Shown piece by piece: positions 16,062 through 24,463 of a DNA stretch of 64,000 nucleotides. Below the pieces are notes generated by a model. That model saw only the letters and a list, made by a program, of their open reading frames with translations. It made no database searches and had not been told where the DNA came from. Every line of letters starts with the position of its first letter. Position 1 is the stretch's first letter. Source of the stretch: an uncultured Flavobacteriales bacterium (GTDB taxonomy: Bacteria; Bacteroidota; Bacteroidia; Flavobacteriales_D; Crocinitomicaceae); NCBI GenBank assembly GCA_903945495.1, contig CAJAVU010000021.1, positions 124,001-188,000 of the forward strand, read 5' to 3'. A program made the position numbers and the translations under genes.

Positions 16062-17318
16062 TTATTTAAAAATTATTTTTTCGGGTTTACGCAGGTTCTT
16101 CTTGTACACTTGCGCTTGAATCTTTTCCAAATCATCAAACTCGAAGTTAGGAATCACTTTCAGCTTTGAATGACATTTGTTTTTAATCTCTGTCATCAAC
16201 TCACTTTCCTGCAGTTTTGATTCTAATAAGATGGTCACTAAATCATTCTGCAAATCATCTTTTGAAACAGTTATTTTGTAACAAATTACTTCTCGAATTG
16301 AATCAAAAATATCAAATATCGCTTGCGGGAAAACAGTCGTTCCTTTGTACTTAATCATTTGATTTTTTCTTCCAACGATTGGACCCAAACGCGGTGTCTT
16401 TCTTCCACAAGTACAAGGCTCTGAAAAACGTTTTGCAATGTCGCCTGTACGATAACGAATTAATGGTGTTCCTGTAACTCCTAACGTTGTAATGACTACT
16501 TCTCCCTCATCTCCATTCGCTACTTCTTCTCCATTTTCGTCGAGCACTTCCAAAAACAACAATTCATCATTCAAATGACATCCTTGCTGTGCTTCACATT
16601 CGGTGAAAGCAGTTGCCATTTCTGTTGAAGCATATGTTGAATACAGTTGAATTGGCCAATCTTTGGTAATTCGTTCTCCCAAAATATTTAAAGAAAAAGC
16701 ATCATCGCGCACCGATTCACCAATACAAACAATTGTTTCAACACTTGTTGTACTCAAGTCAATCTTATTGGTTTTCGCATAGTTGATGAGTGTAAGAATA
16801 AAACTTGGTACAGCAATCAATACACGCGGTTTGTATCGCAAAATTGAATTCCATTGTAACTCAGGAACCCCAGGACCGATGCGAATCATTCCAGCTTCTA
16901 GCTTTTGAACTCCTTGATAATAGGCCATTCCCGCCATGAACTGACGGTCGATTGTGGTCATTAATTGAACAATATCACCTTTTTGAACGCCTGCAAGTTT
17001 CAAGGAATCGCGTTCATTGACTGCCAAGCGATCTAAATCTGAGCGTGTCAAAAAAATAGTTACCGGATCTCCCGTTGTGCCTGAAGTTGTTACAAAATCT
17101 GCAACTTCGGTCATTGGAACACATAGAAAATCTGTATTGCTTTCGGATAAATCTTGCTTTGTAGTAAAGGGAATCATCTTCCAATTCTCCTGCAGCTCAC
17201 TTACACTTAGCTCATAAAATCCATTCAATTTTGACTTGTAAAACGGTGAATTGTCCAAAGCGTAACGCACGGTTTCAATCAATGAATCGGTACTTTTCTG
17301 ATTGTCCATTACTATCAT
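16062..17318 (-). CDS. Adenylate-forming ligase, phenylacetate-CoA-ligase-like
   Basis: A 418-residue AMP-binding enzyme. The P-loop-like TTSGTTGDP motif lies at about 77-85, and LIRYRTGDIAKRF is the adenylation (A7-type) motif. The C-terminal small domain is present. Members in aryl-polyene clusters activate the 4-hydroxycinnamate starter for loading on the carrier protein. The ammonia-lyase at 4457 would supply that substrate. ATG 17318 was selected because it overlaps the stop of the C45 gene (ATGA); the frame extends to 17336, and an alternative ATG lies at 17309. The internal cysteines CTCGRK are typical of PaaK relatives. Confidence 0.85.
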   Translation of the reverse strand: MIVMDNQKSTDSLIETVRYALDNSPFYKSKLNGFYELSVSELQENWKMIPFTTKQDLSESNTDFLCVPMTEVADFVTTSGTTGDPVTIFLTRSDLDRLAVNERDSLKLAGVQKGDIVQLMTTIDRQFMAGMAYYQGVQKLEAGMIRIGPGVPELQWNSILRYKPRVLIAVPSFILTLINYAKTNKIDLSTTSVETIVCIGESVRDDAFSLNILGERITKDWPIQLYSTYASTEMATAFTECEAQQGCHLNDELLFLEVLDENGEEVANGDEGEVVITTLGVTGTPLIRYRTGDIAKRFSEPCTCGRKTPRLGPIVGRKNQMIKYKGTTVFPQAIFDIFDSIREVICYKITVSKDDLQNDLVTILLESKLQESELMTEIKNKCHSKLKVIPNFEFDDLEKIQAQVYKKNLRKPEKIIFK

Positions 17319-18988
17319 TTCTTCGCCGTTGAACATTCTTTCACCAAACCTTCTAGCTCAAGGCGCGTGTTCTTAGAAGCTAGATTTTTTGTTAAAGCAC
17401 GATTAAACATTTCCTTCGCCTTGGTGCTTTTTCCTTTCTTCATAAAGTATTTACCCAAGACCTCATACGTCACGTAGGATTCACTATTGTAAGCAATGAA
17501 TTTCTTGATATCCGCTTCTGATAAATTCAATGTTTTATCAAACAGCAAGAATTCTGTAATTTGATGTTTCACCTTCTTAAAGGCTAAGAAATCTTTGTAT
17601 TCATTTGAATAGACAAACGGAGAGGCTGCCAATTGATTGGAAACAACCGCTTTTTTGGTAGCAAATGTTTTTTTCAAATCATACCCAACAAATTCACCCA
17701 TTTGGAAATTACTAGTAGAAACATAAAATAAGTTCCTTTCAGGTTGCATAATTACACTGTGATGCGCAATTAATTGATTGATCGCACGTGGATTTCCCAT
17801 TCCCAATGTATCATTGGCTGTTGCCATTTGATCACGTAAAATTGAAAGAACATTCTCAACTGTTAAACCTTTCTTGGCTTTCAACAGCTCATTAACGCGG
17901 GCATAGCGGAATTTACTGTCGCTGTCCTGGATGTTTTTTACGTTCACCGGATCTTTCTTAAACGTAGCCGATTGGTAATGATTTGCACAAACCAACGTAC
18001 TTGTTTTACTATCATAAACACCCGTTTTGGTAGGTGATTTTTCAATTAAAACCGCTTTCCCATCTTTTGCTGATCCAATCATTAATGTTTCCGAAACAAA
18101 GGTATGTCGCTTTTTTGCAATGGCAACTGCTTCTTCGATTGTACTTGCATATTGCAATATTTCACGCGCCAATAATGAAATTGGTTCTTTCGTTCCTGTC
18201 GGTAAATCCGATTTCGAAGCATTAATGGTAACACTTAACCCTTGATCATTCATCCCAGAGGCAACACCTGTAAACCCAGCCCAAGAATAAGAAACGAACG
18301 AGTGACCTTTCGTTGGATTCACGAATAACACCAATTTTTCTTTCGCAAAATCATCGCCAACATAGAAATCAAAATTACGACCAATTGTCAAATCACCTTC
18401 TGCAGTCATTTCATCTTTTAGGGCAAATGACGTACAACCAACCATGCTGTAATCATTCAACGCGTGACCAATGTCATGGGCCGCATGATAATTCAAAATG
18501 CGCGTATACTTTGAAGCGATGTAATCGTATTCGTCCGAAAATGATTGTGAAATACCGTATATTTCTTGTTGATTCTCAAGAGGTATATAAGCTGGCAAAT
18601 CAGAATTAAAAAAGCCCAATAACAAACGTAAAAATTGTTGCCAAAATTCACTTGGAACAAATTGATCGATCTGTTTTACAAAAATTTCTTCCTGTTTTTG
18701 CAACAATTCTTTCGAAAGTTCGCCGTATACCAACCCACGTTCATAAGCATCACCTTCGATATACATTTCCCAAACACCAAATTCATTCTTTCGCAAATAA
18801 TTTGGACCTAAAACATAATGATCTTTGCCCACTTTGACACGTTTTCCAATGTGCACATCAGAAACAAGTGGTGGATGAATTTCGGCATTGAATGTAATAT
18901 ACATGATCAAAGTGATGAAAAATGCCAAAAACAATTCAGCACTAATACCAATCAATCGAATTACATATTTTGTTAGTATTTTTATCAA
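17315..18988 (-). CDS. C45-family autoproteolytic acyltransferase/hydrolase-like membrane protein
   Basis: A 557-residue protein with one N-terminal membrane segment (about residues 12-33) and an Ntn-hydrolase domain. The probable nucleophile is Cys185 in SMVGCTSFA, followed by GRNFDFYVGDD and NDQGLSVTINAS, the pattern of acyl-CoA:6-aminopenicillanate acyltransferase (C45) relatives. The last 70 residues resemble a TPR helix pair (KYFMKKGKSTKAKEMFNRA). It opens the leftward trio with the ligase and secreted protein. Flexirubins are esters of an aryl polyene acid with a dialkylresorcinol, so an acyl-transfer or ester-forming role is possible; this is inference. Classical C45 enzymes cleave themselves before the Cys; that cannot be seen here. 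Confidence 0.78.
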   Translation of the reverse strand: MIKILTKYVIRLIGISAELFLAFFITLIMYITFNAEIHPPLVSDVHIGKRVKVGKDHYVLGPNYLRKNEFGVWEMYIEGDAYERGLVYGELSKELLQKQEEIFVKQIDQFVPSEFWQQFLRLLLGFFNSDLPAYIPLENQQEIYGISQSFSDEYDYIASKYTRILNYHAAHDIGHALNDYSMVGCTSFALKDEMTAEGDLTIGRNFDFYVGDDFAKEKLVLFVNPTKGHSFVSYSWAGFTGVASGMNDQGLSVTINASKSDLPTGTKEPISLLAREILQYASTIEEAVAIAKKRHTFVSETLMIGSAKDGKAVLIEKSPTKTGVYDSKTSTLVCANHYQSATFKKDPVNVKNIQDSDSKFRYARVNELLKAKKGLTVENVLSILRDQMATANDTLGMGNPRAINQLIAHHSVIMQPERNLFYVSTSNFQMGEFVGYDLKKTFATKKAVVSNQLAASPFVYSNEYKDFLAFKKVKHQITEFLLFDKTLNLSEADIKKFIAYNSESYVTYEVLGKYFMKKGKSTKAKEMFNRALTKNLASKNTRLELEGLVKECSTAKK

Positions 18989-19010
18989 CGTGTGTTCTAT
19001 AAAGGTTGCT

Positions 19011-19018
19011 CAAATATA
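19011..19018 (-). promoter_or_regulatory. Promoter -7 element for the leftward C45-ligase unit
   Basis: On the minus strand TATATTTG matches TAnnTTTG, 22 bp upstream of the start at 18988. No convincing TTG element at the expected spacing. Confidence 0.45.
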
Positions 19019-19063
19019 ATTAAAAACACCTTATCACATTCGAATAAAAGGGAAAGATACTAG

Positions 19064-19600
19064 ATGTACAATGTTCAAAAAACTGCAGATGGTCAACTTA
19101 TTTTTGGCTTCTTTGAACGAGAAAGTAAGCTCGCTAAACGTGCTTTTGAAAAAGAAACTGTACATTTTCTTTTAAACGAACTCTCGCTGAATCCCGCTGA
19201 TTTAACCTATGGTGAAAAGGGAAATCCAATCTTGCTGAACAACGCAAATTTCATTTCAATTTCCCATTCCAACGGCTATTTTGCATTGTATTTATCGAAA
19301 TTCCCCAATGGAGTCGACATCCAAATATTCAAGGAACGCATGTCGGGTGGAAGTCACTTTTTCTTGACGGAAGAGGAGAAAAAATGGTCTTCACCTATCG
19401 ATTTACATATAATCTGGTCGGCGAAAGAAGCTATTTTCAAAAAAATGAAAGGAGAATTTTCCAATTACTTACTTGAAATAAGCGTCATCGAATTGGATAA
19501 AGAGCATAATCGTTTACGTGTAAGTTATTTTGGGAAAACAGAAGAGCTTCATTTCCTACTAAGCGACAAAATGGTGTTGGTTTATACGATTGAAGATTAA
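19064..19600 (+). CDS. 4'-phosphopantetheinyl transferase, Sfp-like
   Basis: A 178-residue protein with the family signatures ISHSNGYFAL, GVDIQ and WSAKEAIFKKMKGE, which hold the Mg/CoA-binding Asp and Glu-Lys residues. It transfers phosphopantetheine from CoA to the conserved Ser of carrier proteins. Placed at the edge of the pigment cluster and divergent from the C45 unit, it probably activates the carrier protein encoded at 2233. It could also serve the housekeeping ACP if no AcpS is present. It is somewhat shorter than Sfp, as is common in this phylum. Confidence 0.88.
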   Translation: MYNVQKTADGQLIFGFFERESKLAKRAFEKETVHFLLNELSLNPADLTYGEKGNPILLNNANFISISHSNGYFALYLSKFPNGVDIQIFKERMSGGSHFFLTEEEKKWSSPIDLHIIWSAKEAIFKKMKGEFSNYLLEISVIELDKEHNRLRVSYFGKTEELHFLLSDKMVLVYTIED

Positions 19601-19642
19601 AGAGTAAACAACTAAAGATGAGCATTTAATTACAATTTATAT

Positions 19643-19650
19643 TAACTTTG
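19643..19650 (+). promoter_or_regulatory. Promoter -7 element
   Basis: TAACTTTG matches TAnnTTTG, 28 bp before the ATG at 19679. Confidence 0.4.
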
Positions 19651-19678
19651 AAGGAAGAAACCACATTCTAAGAAAATT

Positions 19679-20446
19679 ATGAAAAAGTCAATCTATTTAA
19701 TCGGGCTAAGTATACTTTTAGGAACAACTCTTTCCTCTTTTGCTCAAAAAACGTATAGTGCAAAAGCTGATATTACCTTAAGTTTTCAAAGCGAAGATGG
19801 CACAAATGCAAGTGCTGTTGCATGGAATCCAAACAACAACATGTATTATACAGTTATTGCGGGGAACGAAACTTTTCCTTTGGAAACATTTTCTGCATCA
19901 GGTGAACTAATTTATTCGAATACAGCAAGTGTTGATTCACGTGGTTTATGGTACAATCCAAAAACAAAGAAAATGGAAGGAAATGGACCAGATACGTATG
20001 GTTATTTTAGTCATTCGATTAGTTCAAACGGACAATTAGATCCTGCAATTTTTTATGCTGAAGGTCAAAATCAACCTGAATATAACAGTGTTGGAGCGCT
20101 AGATTCAAAAAAGAAAAAAATCTGTTTTTACTCTTCTGGAAGTGTCTATTTCTATAGCCAAAGCAATGGAAAAGCTGCTGGTTCGGTTACACTTAACGGT
20201 ATTCCATCAATTGAAACAATCAATTCTACAACTGTAATCTTTACGGGTCGTAAAGGAGAAGAACTCGGAATTTTAGATTATGGATCAAACAACGTTTATT
20301 TGTTTGACATAAAAGGAAATTTCAAAGCAATTGTTACCTTGCCAACAGACGCTGTTACACATGATGTTTTCCGTTTTTCATTTGCCAATAGTAAAATATG
20401 GCTGTATAATGAAAACAGTCGTTCTTGGACGGGTTATTCATTCTAA
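19679..20446 (+). CDS. Secreted protein of unknown function, probable beta-propeller
   Basis: A 255-residue protein with a clear Sec signal peptide (KKSIYLIGLSILLG, likely cleavage after SSFA). The mature part has repeated blocks with aromatic and Gly-Asn turns (VAWNPNNNMYY, GLWYNPKTKKM, ICFYSSGSVYFYS, GNNVYLFDIKGNF) that suggest propeller blades. No T9SS sorting domain is visible and no catalytic motif was recognised. It is a single-gene unit with its own promoter element and terminator. Confidence 0.7.
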   Translation: MKKSIYLIGLSILLGTTLSSFAQKTYSAKADITLSFQSEDGTNASAVAWNPNNNMYYTVIAGNETFPLETFSASGELIYSNTASVDSRGLWYNPKTKKMEGNGPDTYGYFSHSISSNGQLDPAIFYAEGQNQPEYNSVGALDSKKKKICFYSSGSVYFYSQSNGKAAGSVTLNGIPSIETINSTTVIFTGRKGEELGILDYGSNNVYLFDIKGNFKAIVTLPTDAVTHDVFRFSFANSKIWLYNENSRSWTGYSF

Positions 20447-20465
20447 ATCAATCATGACTTTAGAT

Positions 20466-20493
20466 AAAGGCTTTCGAAAGGAAGCCTTTTTTT
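20466..20493 (+). terminator. Intrinsic terminator
   Basis: Stem AAAGGCTT (20466-20473) pairs with AAGCCTTT (20482-20489) around an 8-base loop, followed by a T run. It ends the gene at 19679-20446. Confidence 0.8.
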
Positions 20494-20494
20494 G

Positions 20495-20899
20495 TTAAAA
20501 ATTATTTGAACGCAATCGCTTGATTTCAGCCTTCATCTTTTTATTTAAAAGACGCTTTTCTTTAACAGCCCTTGGAACTTTTGAAGGTTTTCTTTTTTTC
20601 TGAACGACAAAACACTGTGCAATCAACTCATGGAATTTTTCCAAGGCAATTTTTTTATTTCTCAGTTGACTTCTTTCCGTTTGAACAATCACATGAAGTG
20701 CTCCTTCAGAATCCAATCGCTTACTAAGCTTATCTGAAATGAGTGCTATTTGTTCTTCCTTCAATAGTTTGGATGCCGAAACGTTAAAAATCAATTCAAC
20801 TTTCGTAGAAACCTTGTTTACATGTTGTCCTCCTGCCCCACCGCTACGTGACGTTTTATAAGTTATTTCTGTATCGAGAAGTTCGGGATTGAAAAGCAT
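20495..20899 (-). CDS. arfB: Peptidyl-tRNA hydrolase/ribosome rescue factor ArfB-like
   Basis: A 134-residue class I release-factor-like protein. It has the GGQ peptidyl-hydrolysis motif in SGGAGGQHVNK near residue 25, no codon-recognition domain, and a basic C-terminal tail (KKRKPSKVPRAVKEKRLLNKKMK) of the kind that enters the mRNA channel of stalled ribosomes. It should release peptides from non-stop ribosomes independently of a stop codon. ATG 20899 is preferred; a GTG at 20908 gives three more residues. Length and layout match ArfB/YaeJ. Confidence 0.88.
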   Translation of the reverse strand: MLFNPELLDTEITYKTSRSGGAGGQHVNKVSTKVELIFNVSASKLLKEEQIALISDKLSKRLDSEGALHVIVQTERSQLRNKKIALEKFHELIAQCFVVQKKRKPSKVPRAVKEKRLLNKKMKAEIKRLRSNNF

Positions 20900-21022
20900 T
20901 AATCGCACAGTATGATTATTTGGTAAAAATAGATTAATTTCCTTGTGAATAGTGAGATACTAAGGAAAATAACGTCAATTCAAAACTTTTTACCTTTCCT
21001 ATTGTTTTAATCCAAACATCCA

Positions 21023-22135
21023 ATGATGCTTAAATCCGGTTACATATTTACACCCTATAGCGCTCCTGAGCAATCAAATTTTGAGAGACTATTTGATATT
21101 TTCAGTGAACTGATCACCCACACTTCTGGCGATGTCGATGAAGCACTGGATTGGATGAATGTTCTTGATAAAGAATATTCATTGACTACCGATGATTACA
21201 CAATGGACGATTTCATCGAAGATTTGAAAAAGAAAGGCTATTTGCGCGAAGAGATTGTACCTGATGGAAAAGGACAATTATCGATTACGGCAAAAACAGA
21301 GCGTGTTTTGCGTAAAAATGCCATGGAACAGATTTTTGGGAACATCAGAAAAAGTGGTCAAGGCAATCACAAATCCAAAAAAAGCGGCCAAGGAGATGAA
21401 GCAACAGGTGAGTTTCGTGATTTTCAATTCGGTGATTCCATCGAGCATATTTCGATGACCGAAAGTTTGAAAAATGCACAAATCAATCATGGAATGGGCG
21501 ACTTTCGTTTGACCGAACAAGACCTTGTGGTTGAGGATACACATCACAAATCTCAAATGAGTACGGTCTTGATGATTGATATCAGCCACAGTATGATTTT
21601 ATATGGTGAAGATCGCATCACTCCTGCAAAAAAAGTAGCAATGGCTTTAGCAGAACTTATCACCACTTCCTACCCCAAAGACACCTTGGATGTGATTGTA
21701 TTTGGAAATGATGCTTGGCCTATCAAAATTAAAGACTTACCTTATTTAAATGTTGGACCCTATCACACCAACACAGTTGCAGGATTGGAATTAGCAATGG
21801 ACATTCTCCGCCGCAAACGCAACACGAACAAGCAGATTTTTATGATTACGGATGGGAAACCAAGTTGTTTACGCATGCCAGATGGTCAATGCTACAAGAA
21901 CAGTAATGGATTGGACGAAATGATCGTGGAAAAATGTTACAACATGGCGGCACAAGCGCGAAAAATGCACATTCCAATTACCACATTTATGATTGCGCAA
22001 GACCCTTACTTACAGCAATTTATCGAAGAATTTACAAAATCCAACAAAGGAAAAGCGTTTTACACTGGACTAAAAGGTTTGGGGGAAATGATCTTTCACG
22101 ATTACGAATCAAATAGAAAAAAACGAATTAATTGA
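21023..22135 (+). CDS. VWA-domain protein (CoxE/BchD-like) partner of an AAA ATPase
   Basis: A 370-residue protein. The C-terminal half is a von Willebrand A domain: the metal-ion site DISHSMI near residue 189, and FMITDGKPS further on. The N-terminal part is helical and charged. It is followed after only 4 bp by a MoxR-like ATPase, the usual pairing in chelatase-like complexes where the VWA subunit couples ATPase activity to a metal- or protein-remodelling task. The substrate of this pair is unknown. ATGs at 21023 and 21026 are equivalent choices. Confidence 0.85.
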   Translation: MMLKSGYIFTPYSAPEQSNFERLFDIFSELITHTSGDVDEALDWMNVLDKEYSLTTDDYTMDDFIEDLKKKGYLREEIVPDGKGQLSITAKTERVLRKNAMEQIFGNIRKSGQGNHKSKKSGQGDEATGEFRDFQFGDSIEHISMTESLKNAQINHGMGDFRLTEQDLVVEDTHHKSQMSTVLMIDISHSMILYGEDRITPAKKVAMALAELITTSYPKDTLDVIVFGNDAWPIKIKDLPYLNVGPYHTNTVAGLELAMDILRRKRNTNKQIFMITDGKPSCLRMPDGQCYKNSNGLDEMIVEKCYNMAAQARKMHIPITTFMIAQDPYLQQFIEEFTKSNKGKAFYTGLKGLGEMIFHDYESNRKKRIN

Positions 22136-22139
22136 TACG

Positions 22140-23600
22140 ATGAACACAACAATCAAGACAATTGGTGCTTTGAAAGCAGCAGGATACATTTCGAAAAGTA
22201 TCAAAACAGAATTAAGAGACAATTTAATTGAATCCTTAAAATCAGGAAAACCGACATTTCCTGGAATGCATGGTTATGAACACACCGTTATTCCACAATT
22301 GGAGCGGGCGATTTTATCGAAACACAATATCAACTTGCTTGGGTTACGCGGTCAAGGAAAAACGCGCATTGCTCGCATGATGGTGAATTTACTGGATGAG
22401 TACATTCCAGTTGTGGCGGGAAGTGAAATGAATGATGATCCATTCAATCCAATGAGTCGTTACGCCAAAGACGTGATTGCAGAAAAAGGAGATGAAACAC
22501 CAATTGAATGGTTGCACCGCTCTGATCGCTTTTTTGAAAAACTGGCAACTCCAGATGTAACGATTGCCGACTTGATTGGCGATATTGACCCAATCAAAGC
22601 AGCAAATTTGAAATTAAACTATTCTGACGAGCGTGTGCTACACTTTGGAATGATTCCGCGTGCAAATCGTTGTATTTTCGTAATCAATGAATTACCTGAT
22701 TTACAAGCACGAATTCAGGTTGCATTGTTCAATATTCTAGAAGAAGGCGACATTCAAATTCGTGGATTTAAATTGCGTTTACCGCTCGACCTTCAGTTTG
22801 TTTTTACAGCAAACCCAGAAGACTATACCAATCGTGGAAGTATCGTTACGCCATTGAAAGATAGAATTGGTTCGCAAATATTGACACATTATTCAGCTGA
22901 TATTAAAACAGCGAAAAAAATCACGGAACAAGAGGCTCAAAAATTGGAAAATCGCTTGTGTGAAGTTCACGTTCCTGAGTTAGCAAAAGACATACTTGAG
23001 CAAATTGCTTTCGAAGCAAGAGAAAGTGAATATATCGATCACAAAAGTGGTGTTAGCGCTCGCATGAGTATTACGGCGTATGAAAATTTAATCAGCACGG
23101 CTGAACGAAGAGCAATTTTAAACAATGAACACGAAACAAGCGTTCGCTTCAGTGATTTAATTGGAATGATTCCTTCCATCACAGGAAAGGTAGAATTGGT
23201 GTATGAGGGAGAACAAGAAGGAACGTCTTTCGTGGCGAACCAATTGATTAGTGAAGCAACAAAAACGCTCTTTTTAACTTACTTTCCAAAAATTGAAAAA
23301 CTGAAAAAAGAGGATCAAGTGACTCCTTATGATGATGTTTTAAGTTGGTTCTTTGAAACGGATGCCTTTGAATTGGAAGATGAAACCGACGAAAAAACGT
23401 ATACCTCAGCCTTGAATGCAATTGAGCCTTTGAAAAAATTAATTAAGCGCTATCAACCCAACGTTGCTGAACAAGATATGCCGTTTTTAATGGAATTTGT
23501 TCTGTGGGCATTAGTGGAATTGAAACAATTATCAAAACGAAGAACTGCAAGTGGAATGTCGTTTAATGATATTTATGACAATTTAATTAAAGGGTTATAG
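22140..23600 (+). CDS. MoxR/magnesium-chelatase-like AAA+ ATPase
   Basis: A 486-residue AAA+ protein. Walker A is GLRGQGKTR near residue 70. The Walker B region reads CIFVINELPDL, where Asn replaces the usual Asp, a form I associate with the ChlI-like subgroup. The sensor/arginine region follows (FVFTANPEDYTNRG). It forms an operon with the VWA protein upstream. By analogy with BchI/BchD and MoxR/VWA systems it should act as a hexameric ATPase that remodels or inserts metal into a partner. No magnesium-chelatase H subunit or chlorophyll genes are nearby, so chlorophyll chemistry is unlikely. Confidence 0.85.
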   Translation: MNTTIKTIGALKAAGYISKSIKTELRDNLIESLKSGKPTFPGMHGYEHTVIPQLERAILSKHNINLLGLRGQGKTRIARMMVNLLDEYIPVVAGSEMNDDPFNPMSRYAKDVIAEKGDETPIEWLHRSDRFFEKLATPDVTIADLIGDIDPIKAANLKLNYSDERVLHFGMIPRANRCIFVINELPDLQARIQVALFNILEEGDIQIRGFKLRLPLDLQFVFTANPEDYTNRGSIVTPLKDRIGSQILTHYSADIKTAKKITEQEAQKLENRLCEVHVPELAKDILEQIAFEARESEYIDHKSGVSARMSITAYENLISTAERRAILNNEHETSVRFSDLIGMIPSITGKVELVYEGEQEGTSFVANQLISEATKTLFLTYFPKIEKLKKEDQVTPYDDVLSWFFETDAFELEDETDEKTYTSALNAIEPLKKLIKRYQPNVAEQDMPFLMEFVLWALVELKQLSKRRTASGMSFNDIYDNLIKGL

Positions 23601-23612
23601 TCTTAAAAAAAC

Positions 23613-23653
23613 AAAAAAAAAGGAGTCGTTTTAGCAAAAACGACTCCTTTTTT
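23613..23653. terminator. Bidirectional terminator between convergent genes
   Basis: A long stem with GGAGTCGTTTT on the left and AAAACGACTCC on the right, a tiny loop, flanked by an A run and a T run. It can terminate both the ATPase operon and the leftward gene at 23666. Confidence 0.85.
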
Positions 23654-23665
23654 GTTTAAAAATTG

Positions 23666-24286
23666 CTACAAAAGCTGTTTTTTGGCGTAAAATGCTTTGG
23701 GTTGAATCGTCCATTGAAGACCCAGTCCTGCAGAACTCATTTCAACAGAATTGATCAGTTTATCCAAGGATTTCTTTGAATGACGATTATGAATCATATA
23801 AGCAGTCAAGTCGAAAACAAACAAAAATCCACCTTGCATTAATAGACTATTGCCAAAACCATTGAATTGATCGCGTTTACTAATGTTAGTTTTAGCTGTA
23901 CTTCTCAACAATAATCCACCTGCCAAATAACCAATATCCAACCCTGTATTGATTAGAAATATTTTTTCCGTTTTATGTTGCATTCGAATTGTTTCAGCAA
24001 ACGACAAGCTTGAATTTGCTCTTTTAGCTTTCAAATAACCTGGAACCGCTAAGCCAATATTCACCGTATTCCACAATACATTCATTTGATGAAAATAATG
24101 TGCTTCACCAGAAGGCACAGTCGCCCAACCGATTCCACTTACAACGAAATTCGTTGTTGCCCAAGAACCCAAACCAATCATCAAGCGCTTATCTTTTTGA
24201 ATGCGTTCTTTATTGAATTCATTCATGTTTTGACTATGCGAAAATGGCGCGGTAAAAAGGAGCACTGAAATAAGGAATCGTTTCAA
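23666..24286 (-). CDS. Small membrane/secreted protein of unknown function
   Basis: A 206-residue protein with a signal peptide (LISVLLFTAPFSHSQ) and three or four further hydrophobic stretches (LMIGLGSWATTNFVVSGIGW, LWNTVNIGLAVPGY, TGLDIGYLAGGLLL, LLMQGGFLFVFDLTAYMI). Similar proteins appear to be common in Bacteroidota, but I know no function. The start is a TTG at 24286, needed to keep the signal peptide intact; no ATG is available in front. Nothing in the neighbourhood suggests a role. Confidence 0.7.
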   Translation of the reverse strand: MKRFLISVLLFTAPFSHSQNMNEFNKERIQKDKRLMIGLGSWATTNFVVSGIGWATVPSGEAHYFHQMNVLWNTVNIGLAVPGYLKAKRANSSLSFAETIRMQHKTEKIFLINTGLDIGYLAGGLLLRSTAKTNISKRDQFNGFGNSLLMQGGFLFVFDLTAYMIHNRHSKKSLDKLINSVEMSSAGLGLQWTIQPKAFYAKKQLL

Positions 24287-24436
24287 AATTGTATGGATTT
24301 ATTTGTTAAAACAAATGTCGAGAGCAATGGTTCGATTTGTATAATTTCTTGGTCAAAAAGAACGAGGAAAAATCACACTTAAGCAATATTTTTAACAAAG
24401 AAAATATCATTATATCAATCATTTAACAAAAAACCA

Positions 24437-24444
24437 TACATTTG
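24437..24444 (+). promoter_or_regulatory. Promoter -7 element
   Basis: TACATTTG matches TAnnTTTG, 19 bp before the ATG at 24464. Confidence 0.45.
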
Positions 24445-24463
24445 CCTAACCAAAATTCACTTT

